A DNA stretch of 64,000 nt from Desulfosporosinus fructosivorans (GCF_004766045.1 NZ_SPQQ01000003.1:124001-188000), one strand, 5' to 3'. Positions 54,648 to 63,639 are shown, counted from the first letter of the stretch. Numbers and translations are program-made. Notes: a model not told the origin generated them from the sequence alone.

Positions 54648-55843
54648 GCAGATTTTTGAACCGCCTGCCTTCGTTGGCTAGTGACTATTCTGGTGCCTGT
54701 TCTGTTCTCTTTGCTCTACCTTCACTTAACCTGCTATACTCGCCCGGCGGGTGTAGTAGCGCAGTCATCGAATGTGATGAGATCAGAGATTTGCGCCAGA
54801 CCTTGTTCTTCAGTTCTAAGCTGGGGGAGATGGAAGCCGTCATGGGCGCAGAAGAGGAATTCCTATTTCAGGCAGAAAGGCTCTGGGCGCAAAATCAGCA
54901 GGCTGAATTCATGGCAATTATGGGTACGCCAGTTCCAGCGTTGACGGGGGTCGATATCGGGGCCATGGCGGATAGACTGTGCAAGCGGACAGGCTTGACT
55001 GTTTTGGCACTTCCTACGGAGGGGTTTGAGACCTATTACTCCGGGGTTTACCATACGCTGTTAACCTTGGGTAAGCGTTTCCTGGAAAGGAGGGAAAAGA
55101 AGATTAATCAAGTGAATATTATCGGGTATACGCCCCTAAGTCTGGGCAAGGAAACACATCTAACCGGACTCATTGACGAACTGGAGGAATTCGGTCTGAT
55201 CATCAATTGTTCACCAGTAGAGAAAATAGACATGGAAACCTTTAAGAGCATGTCCTCTGCAGCTTTGAACCTTGTCGTGTCACATGAGGGTGTAGGGTTT
55301 GCTCAATATATGCAAAAAGAATACGAGATGCCCTATGTAATGAATGTGCCAGTGGGTTTGTGGGGCATGCAGCAGCTGTTTAAGGATCTGGCGGAGATAA
55401 TCGATATTCCTCTGGGCTATGCAAGCAAGCATCGTTATGCTCCAACTAGTAAGGCAAAGTCTGGACAAAGAGCTGTCGTGATAGGCGAACCGCTCTTTGC
55501 TTCCTGCATGGCCTCTTGTCTGCGTAACGACTTTGGGCTTGACTATGTTAAACCAACCAGCTTGATGAAAATGGATAGACGAATGAAGAAAGTATATCTG
55601 GAAAAGGCACTTTCCGATGTTCATTTGTTTGAAGGCGAAGAAGCACTGGCAGAGTGGCTCAATAGAATTCAGCCGGATATCATTGTCGGAGACCCACTTT
55701 ATCAGAGTCTGCTAGGCAAAGGCAGTGTCCGGTACGTGCCCATTCCCCATGTAGGGTTGAGTGGTCCTATGTATAGCGGTGAAGATTACGCGTTTATCGG
55801 AAGAAGTGGGTATGACTATTTAGCCAGTTTTATCGGCCTATAA
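54644..55843 (+). CDS. Nitrogenase-like component 1, beta-type subunit (NifK-like)
   Basis: This 399-residue partner of the previous protein is overlapped by four bases. Cys19 and Cys37 stand where the first two cluster ligands of NifK are expected. The third site, about 58 residues on, reads GTPVPALTGVD, so a cysteine is replaced by Thr95/Pro96. A cluster bound by the two subunits would therefore be asymmetric, as in protochlorophyllide reductase where one ligand differs. Interdomain blocks IIGYTPLSLG near 160 and IIVGDPLYQSLL near 345 keep the family fold. Confidence 0.83.
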   Translation: MSRFLNRLPSLASDYSGACSVLFALPSLNLLYSPGGCSSAVIECDEIRDLRQTLFFSSKLGEMEAVMGAEEEFLFQAERLWAQNQQAEFMAIMGTPVPALTGVDIGAMADRLCKRTGLTVLALPTEGFETYYSGVYHTLLTLGKRFLERREKKINQVNIIGYTPLSLGKETHLTGLIDELEEFGLIINCSPVEKIDMETFKSMSSAALNLVVSHEGVGFAQYMQKEYEMPYVMNVPVGLWGMQQLFKDLAEIIDIPLGYASKHRYAPTSKAKSGQRAVVIGEPLFASCMASCLRNDFGLDYVKPTSLMKMDRRMKKVYLEKALSDVHLFEGEEALAEWLNRIQPDIIVGDPLYQSLLGKGSVRYVPIPHVGLSGPMYSGEDYAFIGRSGYDYLASFIGL

Positions 55844-55876
55844 ATTTTTGATGACTATAATAGAGGAGGAATTTTT

Positions 55877-56998
55877 ATGATGGAGCACTGTAAAAAATCA
55901 AGGCGCTTTTTATCGCTTTTGCTAGTTATTGTTTTTATGTTAAGCCTTGCGGGTTGTCAATCTAGTGGAGATGAAGGGAAACCGATCGCCGAGAAACCGT
56001 CTGAAACTAAAATTGTCACAGATCTTTTGGGGAATAAAGTAAAGATCAAGGCCAATGTGGAGAAAATTGCCGTTGTGCCCATCCCTTGGGCAACGATTGT
56101 TTATGCAGTTGATGGATCAGGCAAAAAGATTGTGGGTATGCATCCGTCTGCCATGAAGGCCTACCAAAAAAACATTTTAAAGGTCATGGCTCCTGAAATA
56201 GCCAACGCCAATTCGACGTTTGTCGATAATAACTTCAACATCAATTATGAAGAAGTAGCCAAGCTGAAGCCCGATTTGGTAGTTATCTGGGATTATCAGC
56301 CGGAAATTGGCAAGAAGCTTGCAGAACTTGGTATCCCTTCTGTGGCGATCAAATATGGTACCCTTGAGGATGTGCAAAACGGCATCAAGTTGGTCGGTGA
56401 GATACTGAACCAGCAAGAGCGGGCAGCTGCACTTATCAAGTACCAACAGGATACCAACAGCTATCTAAAGTCCAAGGAGAGCACACTTGCGGGCAAAAAC
56501 AAACCTAAGACCCTGTATCTGAGAGATGAGCAACTGCAAGTAGCCACCGGCGAATCTGTGAACAAAATCATGATCAATAATGCGGGTGGAGTGAACGTGG
56601 CCGATGAAGTGACAGGAGACAGCTGGAAGAAAGTAACCATGGAACAAGTGATAGCTTGGAACCCGGAAGTCATTATCCTCAGCAATTTCTCCGAAATATT
56701 ATCCGAAGATTTATATAAGAACAAGTTATCAGGACAAGATTGGAGTAAAATCGAGGCTGTAAAAAATAAAAGAGTGTATAAAGCCCCTATGGGGATTTAT
56801 CGCTGGGATGCGCCGTGTGTAGAAACACCTTTGATGATCAAATGGCTAGGTAAGGTTTTTCACCCAGATGTGTTCACAGATTATGACATGAGAGCAGATC
56901 TAAAAACCTTTTATCAGAACTACTTCAATCACACACTGACTGACCCAGAATTAGATCAGATCTTGAGCAGCCAACTTAATCCTGATCTAAAAATATAA
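55877..56998 (+). CDS. FecB/BtuF-type metal-chelate binding lipoprotein
   Basis: This 373-residue substrate-binding protein of the iron-siderophore/cobalamin/haem class has a signal peptide with lipobox SLAGC at about residue 27. VTDLLGNKVKI near 50, the helix-backbone block NYEEVAKLKPDLVVIWDY near 120 and VKNKRVYKAPMGIYRWDAP near 297 are typical. The ATG follows AGGAGGAA, 33 bases after the nitrogenase-like beta gene. Co-location implies that the imported chelate is substrate, cofactor source or product partner of that enzyme. Confidence 0.88.
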   Translation: MMEHCKKSRRFLSLLLVIVFMLSLAGCQSSGDEGKPIAEKPSETKIVTDLLGNKVKIKANVEKIAVVPIPWATIVYAVDGSGKKIVGMHPSAMKAYQKNILKVMAPEIANANSTFVDNNFNINYEEVAKLKPDLVVIWDYQPEIGKKLAELGIPSVAIKYGTLEDVQNGIKLVGEILNQQERAAALIKYQQDTNSYLKSKESTLAGKNKPKTLYLRDEQLQVATGESVNKIMINNAGGVNVADEVTGDSWKKVTMEQVIAWNPEVIILSNFSEILSEDLYKNKLSGQDWSKIEAVKNKRVYKAPMGIYRWDAPCVETPLMIKWLGKVFHPDVFTDYDMRADLKTFYQNYFNHTLTDPELDQILSSQLNPDLKI

Positions 56999-57044
56999 GC
57001 CAAACTATCTTTCTTCTCAAATTGAAGGGCAAGGAAAATACAGT

Positions 57045-58058
57045 ATGATTTGTAAACAAAAGAACTTGAAGTTTGTGTGGTTTGCCATGCTGCTAATCTT
57101 GGCAGGGACGTTTTTTGTATCATTGTTCGGGGGCAGATATTTCATTGCTCCGGGTGAAGTCGGAAAAATATTAATCGCGGGATTCTGCGACGAGGCACAA
57201 GATAGCATAGCCGTTTCTGTGGTCTGGAATCTCCGCTTGCCGAGGACGTTGTTGAACGCTTTAGTCGGAGCTGGGCTGGCTGTCGCAGGGGCTTCGTTCC
57301 AGGGGGTTTTTAAAAATCCCCTGGTAAGTCCCGATGTGCTGGGTGTCAGCTCTGGCGCGGCGTTTGGAGCGGCCTTTGGCATATTGCTTTCGGGCGTTAA
57401 TCAGCTGGCCACGGTCTTGGCGCTGGTCTTTGGCATCATGAGTGTATTTATGACCTATACCCTTTCTAAGCTACGCGGGGAATCGTCTACCTTATCGCTT
57501 GTGTTGTCCGGCATGATTATATCTGCGGTGTTCAGCGCCTTAATCTCGTTGATCAAATACGTTGCAGACCCCTACGACAAGCTACCTGCGATTACTTATT
57601 GGTTGATGGGGAGTTTTGCCAACTCCTCCTATAGTAATTTGAAGTTGGTTGGAGTTCCTATTCTCTTAGGCATTGTTGTGTTGATACTCCTTAGATGGCG
57701 AATTAATATCCTTTCTTTAGGGGATGAAGAGGCTTATTCTTTAGGAATAAACCCTGTGAGGACAAGACTGGTCATTATTGCTATGGCTACCTTTATTACA
57801 GCTGCCTGTGTGACAGTTACAGGCATCATCGGCTGGGTAGGTTTGGTTATACCGCATATCTGCCGCATGATTGTGGGAGAAGACCATAAGAACTTGCTAC
57901 CTGCCTCTTGTATTGTTGGAGCAATCTTTATGATTATTGTCGATATGATTGCGCGGACGGCGACGGCTGCAGAAATTCCGATCGGTATCTTGACAGCCCT
58001 TGTGGGAGCGCCATTTTTTGCGATACTATTTAAAACATCGAAAGGCGATTGGCAATGA
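57045..58058 (+). CDS. FecCD-family permease
   Basis: This 337-residue permease has about ten helices. LRLPRTLLNALVGAGLAVAGASFQGVFKNPL near 63-93 and SGMIISAVFSALISL near 158 are family signatures, as is GWVGLVIPHICRMIVGEDH near 264. It forms the channel for the FecB-like protein. Its last codons overlap the ATPase start (ATGA). Confidence 0.9.
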   Translation: MICKQKNLKFVWFAMLLILAGTFFVSLFGGRYFIAPGEVGKILIAGFCDEAQDSIAVSVVWNLRLPRTLLNALVGAGLAVAGASFQGVFKNPLVSPDVLGVSSGAAFGAAFGILLSGVNQLATVLALVFGIMSVFMTYTLSKLRGESSTLSLVLSGMIISAVFSALISLIKYVADPYDKLPAITYWLMGSFANSSYSNLKLVGVPILLGIVVLILLRWRINILSLGDEEAYSLGINPVRTRLVIIAMATFITAACVTVTGIIGWVGLVIPHICRMIVGEDHKNLLPASCIVGAIFMIIVDMIARTATAAEIPIGILTALVGAPFFAILFKTSKGDWQ

Positions 58059-58837
58059 TACTTGAAGTCAAGAATGGATATTACGGATATACAACAGATA
58101 ATCTATTACAGGATATCAGCTTTACTCTCGGCGAGAAAGAGATTATGACCATCTTAGGTCAGAACGGTATCGGCAAAACGACGATTCTAAAGTGCGTGAC
58201 GGGGATTCTGAAATGGCGGCAAGGTCAGACCTTGATCAATGGCCAGTCTATGGGGTCTTCGCGGGAAGCGCAAAAGCAAATTCCGATTGGTTATGTGCCG
58301 CAAGCGCATGGGCTCTCTTTTCCCTATACAGTCAGAGAACTTGTGATCATGGGTCGGGCCAGGCATATTGGGCTTTTTTCGGTGCCCTCTAAAAAAGACA
58401 AAATAATTGTGGACCAGGCGATTGATGAAGTCGGCATCACTTCTATTCGGGACAAGTCGTGTACTCAATTAAGCGGCGGGCAATTGCAACTCGTGTTCAT
58501 TGCAAGGGCTTTAGCGAGCGAACCTAAGGTACTGGTTCTCGATGAACCGGAATCACATCTCGATTTTAGGAATCAGTTTATAATTATCAATCTAATTATG
58601 AGGTTGGTCAGGGAACGCGGCCTATCTTGTATCATGAATACACATTACCCGGAACACGCTTTGCGTATGTCCCATACTACGTTGCTCTTGGGACAAAATT
58701 CGTATTTGTTCGGTAGGACGAAGGAGATCATTACTGAAAAAAGAGTTGAAGAATATTTTGGAATTAAGGCAAAGATTTTGCCAGTGCCCTATAAAGGTGA
58801 GGAGATTAAGGCCTTCGTTGTGCTGGATAATATCTGA
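58055..58837 (+). CDS. FecE/BtuD-type ABC ATPase
   Basis: This 260-residue ATPase has Walker A GQNGIGKTT near 36, signature LSGGQLQLVFIARAL near 137 and Walker B VLVLDEPESHLD near 160. The ATG at 58055 is favoured over an upstream TTG because it is in the normal overlap with the permease and spaced from AAAGGCG. It completes the importer; an operon of six genes from nifH-like to here is likely. Confidence 0.9.
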   Translation: MILEVKNGYYGYTTDNLLQDISFTLGEKEIMTILGQNGIGKTTILKCVTGILKWRQGQTLINGQSMGSSREAQKQIPIGYVPQAHGLSFPYTVRELVIMGRARHIGLFSVPSKKDKIIVDQAIDEVGITSIRDKSCTQLSGGQLQLVFIARALASEPKVLVLDEPESHLDFRNQFIIINLIMRLVRERGLSCIMNTHYPEHALRMSHTTLLLGQNSYLFGRTKEIITEKRVEEYFGIKAKILPVPYKGEEIKAFVVLDNI

Positions 58838-58931
58838 ACGGGAAGAGGCGGAGGAAAATTAAAATTAGCCATTGTTGGTCAGGAAGTCGATGCACTGCCT
58901 CTGATTGATCCCCCAGAGTTTGAAAATACAT

Positions 58932-58949
58932 GGGAGCGTGGATTGAAAT
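58932..58949 (+). repeat. Isolated CRISPR-repeat-like fragment
   Basis: GGGAGCGTGGATTGAAAT equals the last 19 bases of the array repeat with one base deleted. It lies 2.3 kb before the array, just upstream of the rpn gene. It has no partner repeat. Coding chance is possible, since a short frame also runs through it. Confidence 0.5.
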
Positions 58950-59070
58950 CAATCTGGAGTAGATGATATATTATAATTAAAACTCCATGGCTGACACCTT
59001 AGTGGCGCGTCGTTGGTTCCGGATATTATTTTGCAGGTATCCTCTTTATCCGTCAAAAGGAGTGAGGGAA

Positions 59071-60024
59071 TTGAGTCTTATCCATAAACCCCATGATAAA
59101 TTTTTCAAAGAGACCCTCAGTGATCTTCAGACGGCTCAGGATTTTTTGCAAAACTACCTGCCTCGGGAATTCCTGGAATTCATGGACTTGGAGACCATCG
59201 CTTTGCAAAAGGACAGCTTTATTGAAAAAGAGTTGGAAGAAACCTTTTCCGATCTGCTATTCCAAACTAAAATCAATCATAAAGAGGGATATCTTTACCT
59301 TCTTTTTGAGCATAAAAGCTACCCCTCTCCCAAAATAGCCCTCCAATTGTTGAAATACATGCTGAACATCTGGGAACAAAAAACGACGGACCAACCCGCG
59401 GCCAAACTGCCAGTAATCATCCCTCTGGTGGTCTATCACGGCAAAGCACGCTGGAACAGTCCGGTGAAACTCTCAGGCCTAATCGAAGACTATGATCAGC
59501 TTCCTCTTGCCGTTGCCAGCTGCCTTCCGAATTTTTCCTACCTGCTGTATAATATCTCCCGCTATAGTAATGCGGACATCAAAGGGAGCGTTAAGCTTCA
59601 GATATTTTTAAAGTTGTTAAGAGACATCTTTGAACAGGACTACACGGTATTTCTGAAGACTTTAGAAGAATCTATCATGGCTTTTAATCAGCTGGAGAAC
59701 CAAGGTAATGGGCTGGAATACTTCGAGACTTTTATTCGCTACATCATGAGTGCCAGAAATGATTTGGAATTTCAGACGGTCTACGAGCTAGCTAAAGAGA
59801 TTTCTTTAGAAAGGAGTGAAGTCGTTATGACTATTGCGGAAAAGCTAATCACAGAAGGCATGGAAAAAGGCATGGCAAAAGGTATAGAAAAAGGCATAGA
59901 AAAGGGCATGGAGAAGGGTAAGCTGGAAGTGGCTGAAAATTTGCTGAGACTAGGTATGGGAATCGATATGATTATAAAGGCTACAGGACTGAGTGAAGAG
60001 GAAATCAGGAAAATAATGAATTAA
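59071..60024 (+). CDS. Rpn-family recombination-promoting nuclease/putative transposase
   Basis: This 317-residue PD-(D/E)XK nuclease-like protein of the YhgA/Rpn family has the HKPHDKFFKETLSD start. Catalytic-type blocks are SDLLFQTKI (near 58) and YLYLLFEHKSYP (near 72), followed by VIIPLVVYHG (near 123). The end is a KG-rich repeat (EKGMAKGIEKG) and a short helical tail, both common in this family. I use the TTG at 59071, well spaced from AAAGGAG; earlier codons lack a ribosome site. Members cut DNA and can spread by recombination. Confidence 0.85.
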   Translation: MSLIHKPHDKFFKETLSDLQTAQDFLQNYLPREFLEFMDLETIALQKDSFIEKELEETFSDLLFQTKINHKEGYLYLLFEHKSYPSPKIALQLLKYMLNIWEQKTTDQPAAKLPVIIPLVVYHGKARWNSPVKLSGLIEDYDQLPLAVASCLPNFSYLLYNISRYSNADIKGSVKLQIFLKLLRDIFEQDYTVFLKTLEESIMAFNQLENQGNGLEYFETFIRYIMSARNDLEFQTVYELAKEISLERSEVVMTIAEKLITEGMEKGMAKGIEKGIEKGMEKGKLEVAENLLRLGMGIDMIIKATGLSEEEIRKIMN

Positions 60025-60309
60025 CCATAGAAGCCATATTGCCCTTGGACTGAACTCAGCAGTCCAAGGGCAATTTTTAGTTCTAAAACTGAGTTTACTG
60101 GCTGCCCCTTCGGCGCAATGCCGAGGAAAAAGGAAGGCAATGGCCATAATAACGGCGGCGACAGTGATCGAATAACGGAAACCGTTGAGCGCAATCCGCC
60201 GCTCCCAAATCTGTGTGGTACCCGGTTCCCTCGCTGTTTTTGATGGAGGAGGGTCCTCTGCTGCCAACTTCTCGGCCCAAATACCTTTGCCTGAAAACAT
60301 TTGGGCCAA
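59950..60309 (-). CDS. Doubtful small membrane protein
   Basis: A 119-codon minus-strand frame starts at a TTG 21 bases after the Spo0A-C-like gene. Residues 45-65 form one hydrophobic helix (SITVAAVIMAIAFLF). The last third runs through the rpn terminator and the rpn coding end, so only the first 75 codons could be genuine. I recognise no family. It may be a truncated remnant. Confidence 0.25.
   Translation of the reverse strand: MAQMFSGKGIWAEKLAAEDPPPSKTAREPGTTQIWERRIALNGFRYSITVAAVIMAIAFLFPRHCAEGAASKLSFRTKNCPWTAEFSPRAIWLLWLIHYFPDFLFTQSCSLYNHIDSHT
60038..60077 (+). terminator. Terminator after rpn
   Basis: ATTGCCCTTGGACT pairs perfectly with AGTCCAAGGGCAAT, followed by TTTTT. Confidence 0.9.
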
Positions 60310-60330
60310 TTTTACCCGATGTTTATTACG

Positions 60331-60549
60331 TTAATCCTTTACCATATTCACTATGTACGCAATGACTTCCTCCGGCGTTGGCTGTTCCCCCTTGTGGGGG
60401 ATGGACTTCCAAAACGTTTGGGCCTGTGGTTCAGGACTTTTAATGGCTTCCGTTATGGCAATTTTAATGTCATGGTGCAGGGTTTCTTCGCTTACGCCCT
60501 TCTGCTTGGCAAGTTTTTGCAGAGCTTCTTTGGCTTTCGCAGTATCCAT
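60331..60549 (-). CDS. Small Spo0A-C-terminal-like protein
   Basis: This 72-residue protein has AKAKEALQKLAKQKGVSEETLHHDI followed by KPT/QPTPEEVIAYI at the end. Small Firmicute proteins of this pattern are grouped with the DNA-binding C-terminal domain of Spo0A, though similarity is weak. The ATG at 60549 follows AAGGGAGAG on the minus strand. A regulatory role is possible; none is shown. Confidence 0.6.
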   Translation of the reverse strand: MDTAKAKEALQKLAKQKGVSEETLHHDIKIAITEAIKSPEPQAQTFWKSIPHKGEQPTPEEVIAYIVNMVKD

Positions 60550-60678
60550 TTTATTCTCTCCCTTTCGTTAGTGTGTAACAAGTCTAACAAGACATGTTAG
60601 AGCTTATATGTTGATTCTACTAAGGGCATACTATATATGTCAATGATGCGGATTTCTAACGGACAAGGAGGGGTTCTG

Positions 60679-60900
60679 ATGGAATACGGAACAATCAAAA
60701 TAAAGCTGGATGAACTGATTAAAAAAGAAGGTATCAGCAAAAACAAGTTGAGCCACAGGGCAGAAATGCAGCGTTCTCAAATCAACAATTATTGTAATAA
60801 CAGTATAAGCAGATTGGACATTGATGTTCTGGCCCGGATATGTACAGTGCTTGATTGTGACATTAGCGATCTGCTGGAATTTGTACCGCCGGAGAAATAA
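60679..60900 (+). CDS. XRE-family helix-turn-helix regulator
   Basis: This 73-residue single-domain DNA-binding protein is of the Cro/XRE type. KLDELIKKEGISKNKLSHRAEM, the recognition-helix region QRSQINNYCNNSISRLD and VLARICTVLDCDISDLLEF cover the five helices. The ATG at 60679 follows AAGGAGG; an upstream in-frame start is unlikely. It may regulate itself or neighbouring mobile genes. Confidence 0.85.
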   Translation: MEYGTIKIKLDELIKKEGISKNKLSHRAEMQRSQINNYCNNSISRLDIDVLARICTVLDCDISDLLEFVPPEK

Positions 60901-61272
60901 CTTCGATTCGCAAGTGGCGATAATCGGGGGATATAAGGGGACGCTTCATTCTATAGAACGAAAAACATAAAACAGAATGCTGATTTGCAGAAAACGGATG
61001 GAGCAGCTTTCCTTGAAAAAAACTACTAAGGAACAAGGTTTTGCAAGCATTTATGGCGAAGATACATACAAGGAAACGAGGATACAATCATTATTTAGTG
61101 CTAGTGCGAATGTGTAGTGAACATAGAATTGCCGGGGGATTCGCACCGCGAAATGATAAAGATTTTGTTGAAATATGGTAGAATATTGGATTTGCGATTG
61201 TAGTTTGTGATGAAAAGTTTGAGAAATTAAACAGAAATCTTTAGTGAAGTGGTTTATTTATTATTTTTTGCT
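60901..61272. other. CRISPR leader and intergenic region
   Basis: The AT-rich stretch up to the first repeat (about 61140-61272) is the probable leader, because the opposite end of the array has the degenerate repeat. A 39-codon frame at 60998-61117 has no convincing ribosome site. No cas gene is found on this side. Confidence 0.55.
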
Positions 61273-62641
61273 GTCGCTTCCCACAGGGAAGCGTGGATTG
61301 AAATGATAATGCCCTGGCCTTTTCCTCATCGGTAAATAGTCGCTTCCCACAGGGAAGCGTGGATTGAAATATAAGGATGAAATTTATTGCGCTTTTTGTT
61401 GACGCCGTCGCTTCCCACAGGGAAGCGTGGATTGAAATAAAAAGATATTGTTAGAGATCATATTATTGTCGCAAGTCGCTTCCCACAGGGAAGCGTGGAT
61501 TGAAATCTTAAATCCTTGCGCTATATCCGTTTTCCAATCTTGTCGCTTCCCACAGGGAAGCGTGGATTGAAATATTTAAGGATTTGACTTGTTTTCGTTG
61601 CGCTTCTGTCGCTTCCCACAGGGAAGCGTGGATTGAAATATCTCGTTCCTCTGCTTGAGAGTATGCTATTGCCGTCGCTTCCCACAGGGAAGCGTGGATT
61701 GAAATTACTGCTATAACGAGGACTCAACCCCTACAACTAGGTCGCTTCCCACAGGGAAGCGTGGATTGAAATATTCTCTAAGGCTATTTCCAAGGCTTCG
61801 TTGTGGCTATGTCGCTTCCCACAGGGAAGCGTGGATTGAAATTGAAATCTTTTGTTTCGTTTCCTCGGAATGTTTAACGTCGCTTCCCACAGGGAAGCGT
61901 GGATTGAAATAAGATACAGAACTCCTTGCGCGCTTTGGAGATATGTCGCTTCCCACAGGGAAGCGTGGATTGAAATCGTCTGGTTTAATTAGATCGCCAT
62001 AGCCAACCTTGTCGCTTCCCACAGGGAAGCGTGGATTGAAATATTGTCAATATCTGCGTAAGTTCAAGCGCATCGTTGTCGCTTCCCACAGGGAAGCGTG
62101 GATTGAAATTATAACCCAAACGGAAAGCCAAAGTGTGCACACCAGTCGCTTCCCACAGGGAAGCGTGGATTGAAATCAATACAGGAGCCACAGCGGTGGT
62201 TATGCCAGTCCGTCGCTTCCCACAGGGAAGCGTGGATTGAAATTCCGATTTCCATCGGCTGCCACACATCCTTATTTCGTCGCTTCCCACAGGGAAGCGT
62301 GGATTGAAATCCCTGTCCCTTTCCGATGAGTTGCATAACCTCCCGTCGCTTCCCACAGGGAAGCGTGGATTGAAATATGGCCGCTCCACCCTCTCGAACT
62401 CAATGACCCATGTCGCTTCCCACAGGGAAGCGTGGATTGAAATTCCGCTTCATCATCTTTTCGTAGTGCTTTGACTTTGTCGCTTCCCACAGGGAAGCGT
62501 GGATTGAAATGATTCTGGAACCTCAGCAATCCACTTACCGTCGGTCGCTTCCCACAGGGAAGTGTGGATTGAAATTTCTTTAAATATTGCTGTTATGGGA
62601 ACGCTCATCCTCGCTCCTGGTATGGAAGCGTGGATTGAAAT
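61273..62641 (+). CRISPR. CRISPR array, 21 repeats and 20 spacers
   Basis: Repeats are 32 bases, starting GTCGCTTCCCACAGGGAAG and ending GCGTGGATTGAAAT, with a GCTTCCC/GGGAAGC stem. The form is that of type I-C-like repeats. Starts include 61273, 61339, 61407, 61475, 61542, 61608, 61674, 61741, 61811, 61879, 61945, 62011, 62078, 62145, 62212, 62279, 62345, 62412, 62479, 62544 and 62610. Spacers are 33-38 bases and all differ. Repeat 20 has one change (AGTGTGG). Repeat 21 has lost its 5' half identity, so it is the old end. Transcription is probably left to right. Confidence 0.98.
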
Positions 62642-62651
62642 TAAAAACGGG

Positions 62652-63048
62652 CTGCCTGTTCGGACCATTTCAGCTCCAATGCCATTGAAGGTAATACTCT
62701 TACCTTGCAGGAAACAGCCTTGGTTCTTAATGAAGGTATTACAATCGCTGAAAAACTGCTTAAGGATCACATTGAGGTTATTGGGCACAAAGATGCTTAT
62801 TTCTGCGTAGAAGAATTGCTGAAAGAGAAAATTCTACTCTGAAAAGATCATTATGGATATTCATAGAATCGTGCTGATGGACAAGGGCGTTTATTGCTTT
62901 GTACCTGTTCGCATTATAAGTGCAGTTCACACCCGCCACAGCTTTGGGAAATACCGATTCAGATGGAACAGCATCTTGCTGACTACGATAAGGTGAAACA
63001 TGAGTTACATCCCATTGAACGTGTGGCTCTCTTTCATCTTAGGTTCAT
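62652..63048 (+). pseudogene. Fic-family protein, pseudogene
   Basis: Fragments in different frames read in order as a Fic protein. First comes DHFSSNAIEGNTLTLQETALVL with GHKDAYFCVEELLKEKILL, then IIMDIHRIVLMDK, then PPQLWEIPIQMEQHLADY and HPIERVALFHLRF. These are the N-terminal segment and the run-up to the active-site motif. The HPFxxGNGR motif itself is absent. Frameshifts and a stop at 62840 confirm decay. It directly adjoins the last CRISPR repeat. Confidence 0.75.
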
Positions 63049-63218
63049 GCGGCATTTGCAGAGTAGTAGAAAGTTTCAAAGCGAATATGCAGGAATTAAC
63101 TCGAAGCTTAGAGAAGTTTACGAAGTCAATGAATTTGACCGAGGAGTTTGTTTATAACTTGGTCGTAGGAGTATCAAACATGGAACAGCAAGCTGTCTTT
63201 TTTCTGAAATATCTGCCG

Positions 63219-63639
63219 ATGAAAATATCATTGGTATCTATAGAAACATCCATATTGCCGACCTATTTAGGTTCTACTCTGCGCGGGGCGGTTGGACAGG
63301 ATTTGCATTGCGATCCCCTCGCATATTATCCGGAATATTACCCACCGGCTTGAGGGCCTTGTAAAACGATGCGGTGGATGGGTCGATTCCTTGGAGGCAG
63401 CTCGTATTCAAGCCCTTTCAGCTCAAGTGGCTGTGATTTAAAATCATTTTGAGCTAAAACTCATAACACGTTATTCAAATTGGATAGGTGAAAAAATGGA
63501 TTTCAGCGGTTTAACTAGCAGCATGGAGGTGAAAGGCGAATTGACGCCCTTTGTGCCCTAGTTGTTTGCCGCTCATACTTTGCATATCGGGCGTAATACA
63601 ACTTTCGGTATGGGTAAGATTGAGGTGGAATTTACTTGA
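63219..63639 (+). pseudogene. cas6 pseudogene
   Basis: The beginning encodes MKISLVSIETSILPTYLGSTLRGAVGQDLHC, matching Cas6 N-termini (GSTLRGAfG). The end (about 63460-63639) encodes RYSNWIGEKMDFSGLTSSMEV, GELTPF and HIGRNTTFGMGK, the glycine-rich Cas6 C-terminus. The middle is deleted or shifted and a TAG at about 63559 interrupts the C-terminal part. Cas6 belongs to type I-A/B/D or III systems, whereas I-C uses Cas5, so it may come from a different, lost system. Confidence 0.75.

Noticed and set aside
52522..55843. Nitrogen fixation (nifHDK)
   Set aside because: FeMo-cofactor ligands are not found, one cluster cysteine is missing and no nifBEN genes are present.
60998..61117. 39-codon frame before the CRISPR leader
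   Set aside because: No convincing ribosome site and no recognised domain.
62511..62543. Spacer 19 translating to a HicB-like DGKWIAEVPES on the minus strand
   Set aside because: Eleven residues are too few to name a target; a protospacer search would be needed.
61521..62788. Several minus-strand open frames across the CRISPR array
   Set aside because: They are repeat-encoded (recurring NPRFPVGSD and IHASLWEAT) and not genes.
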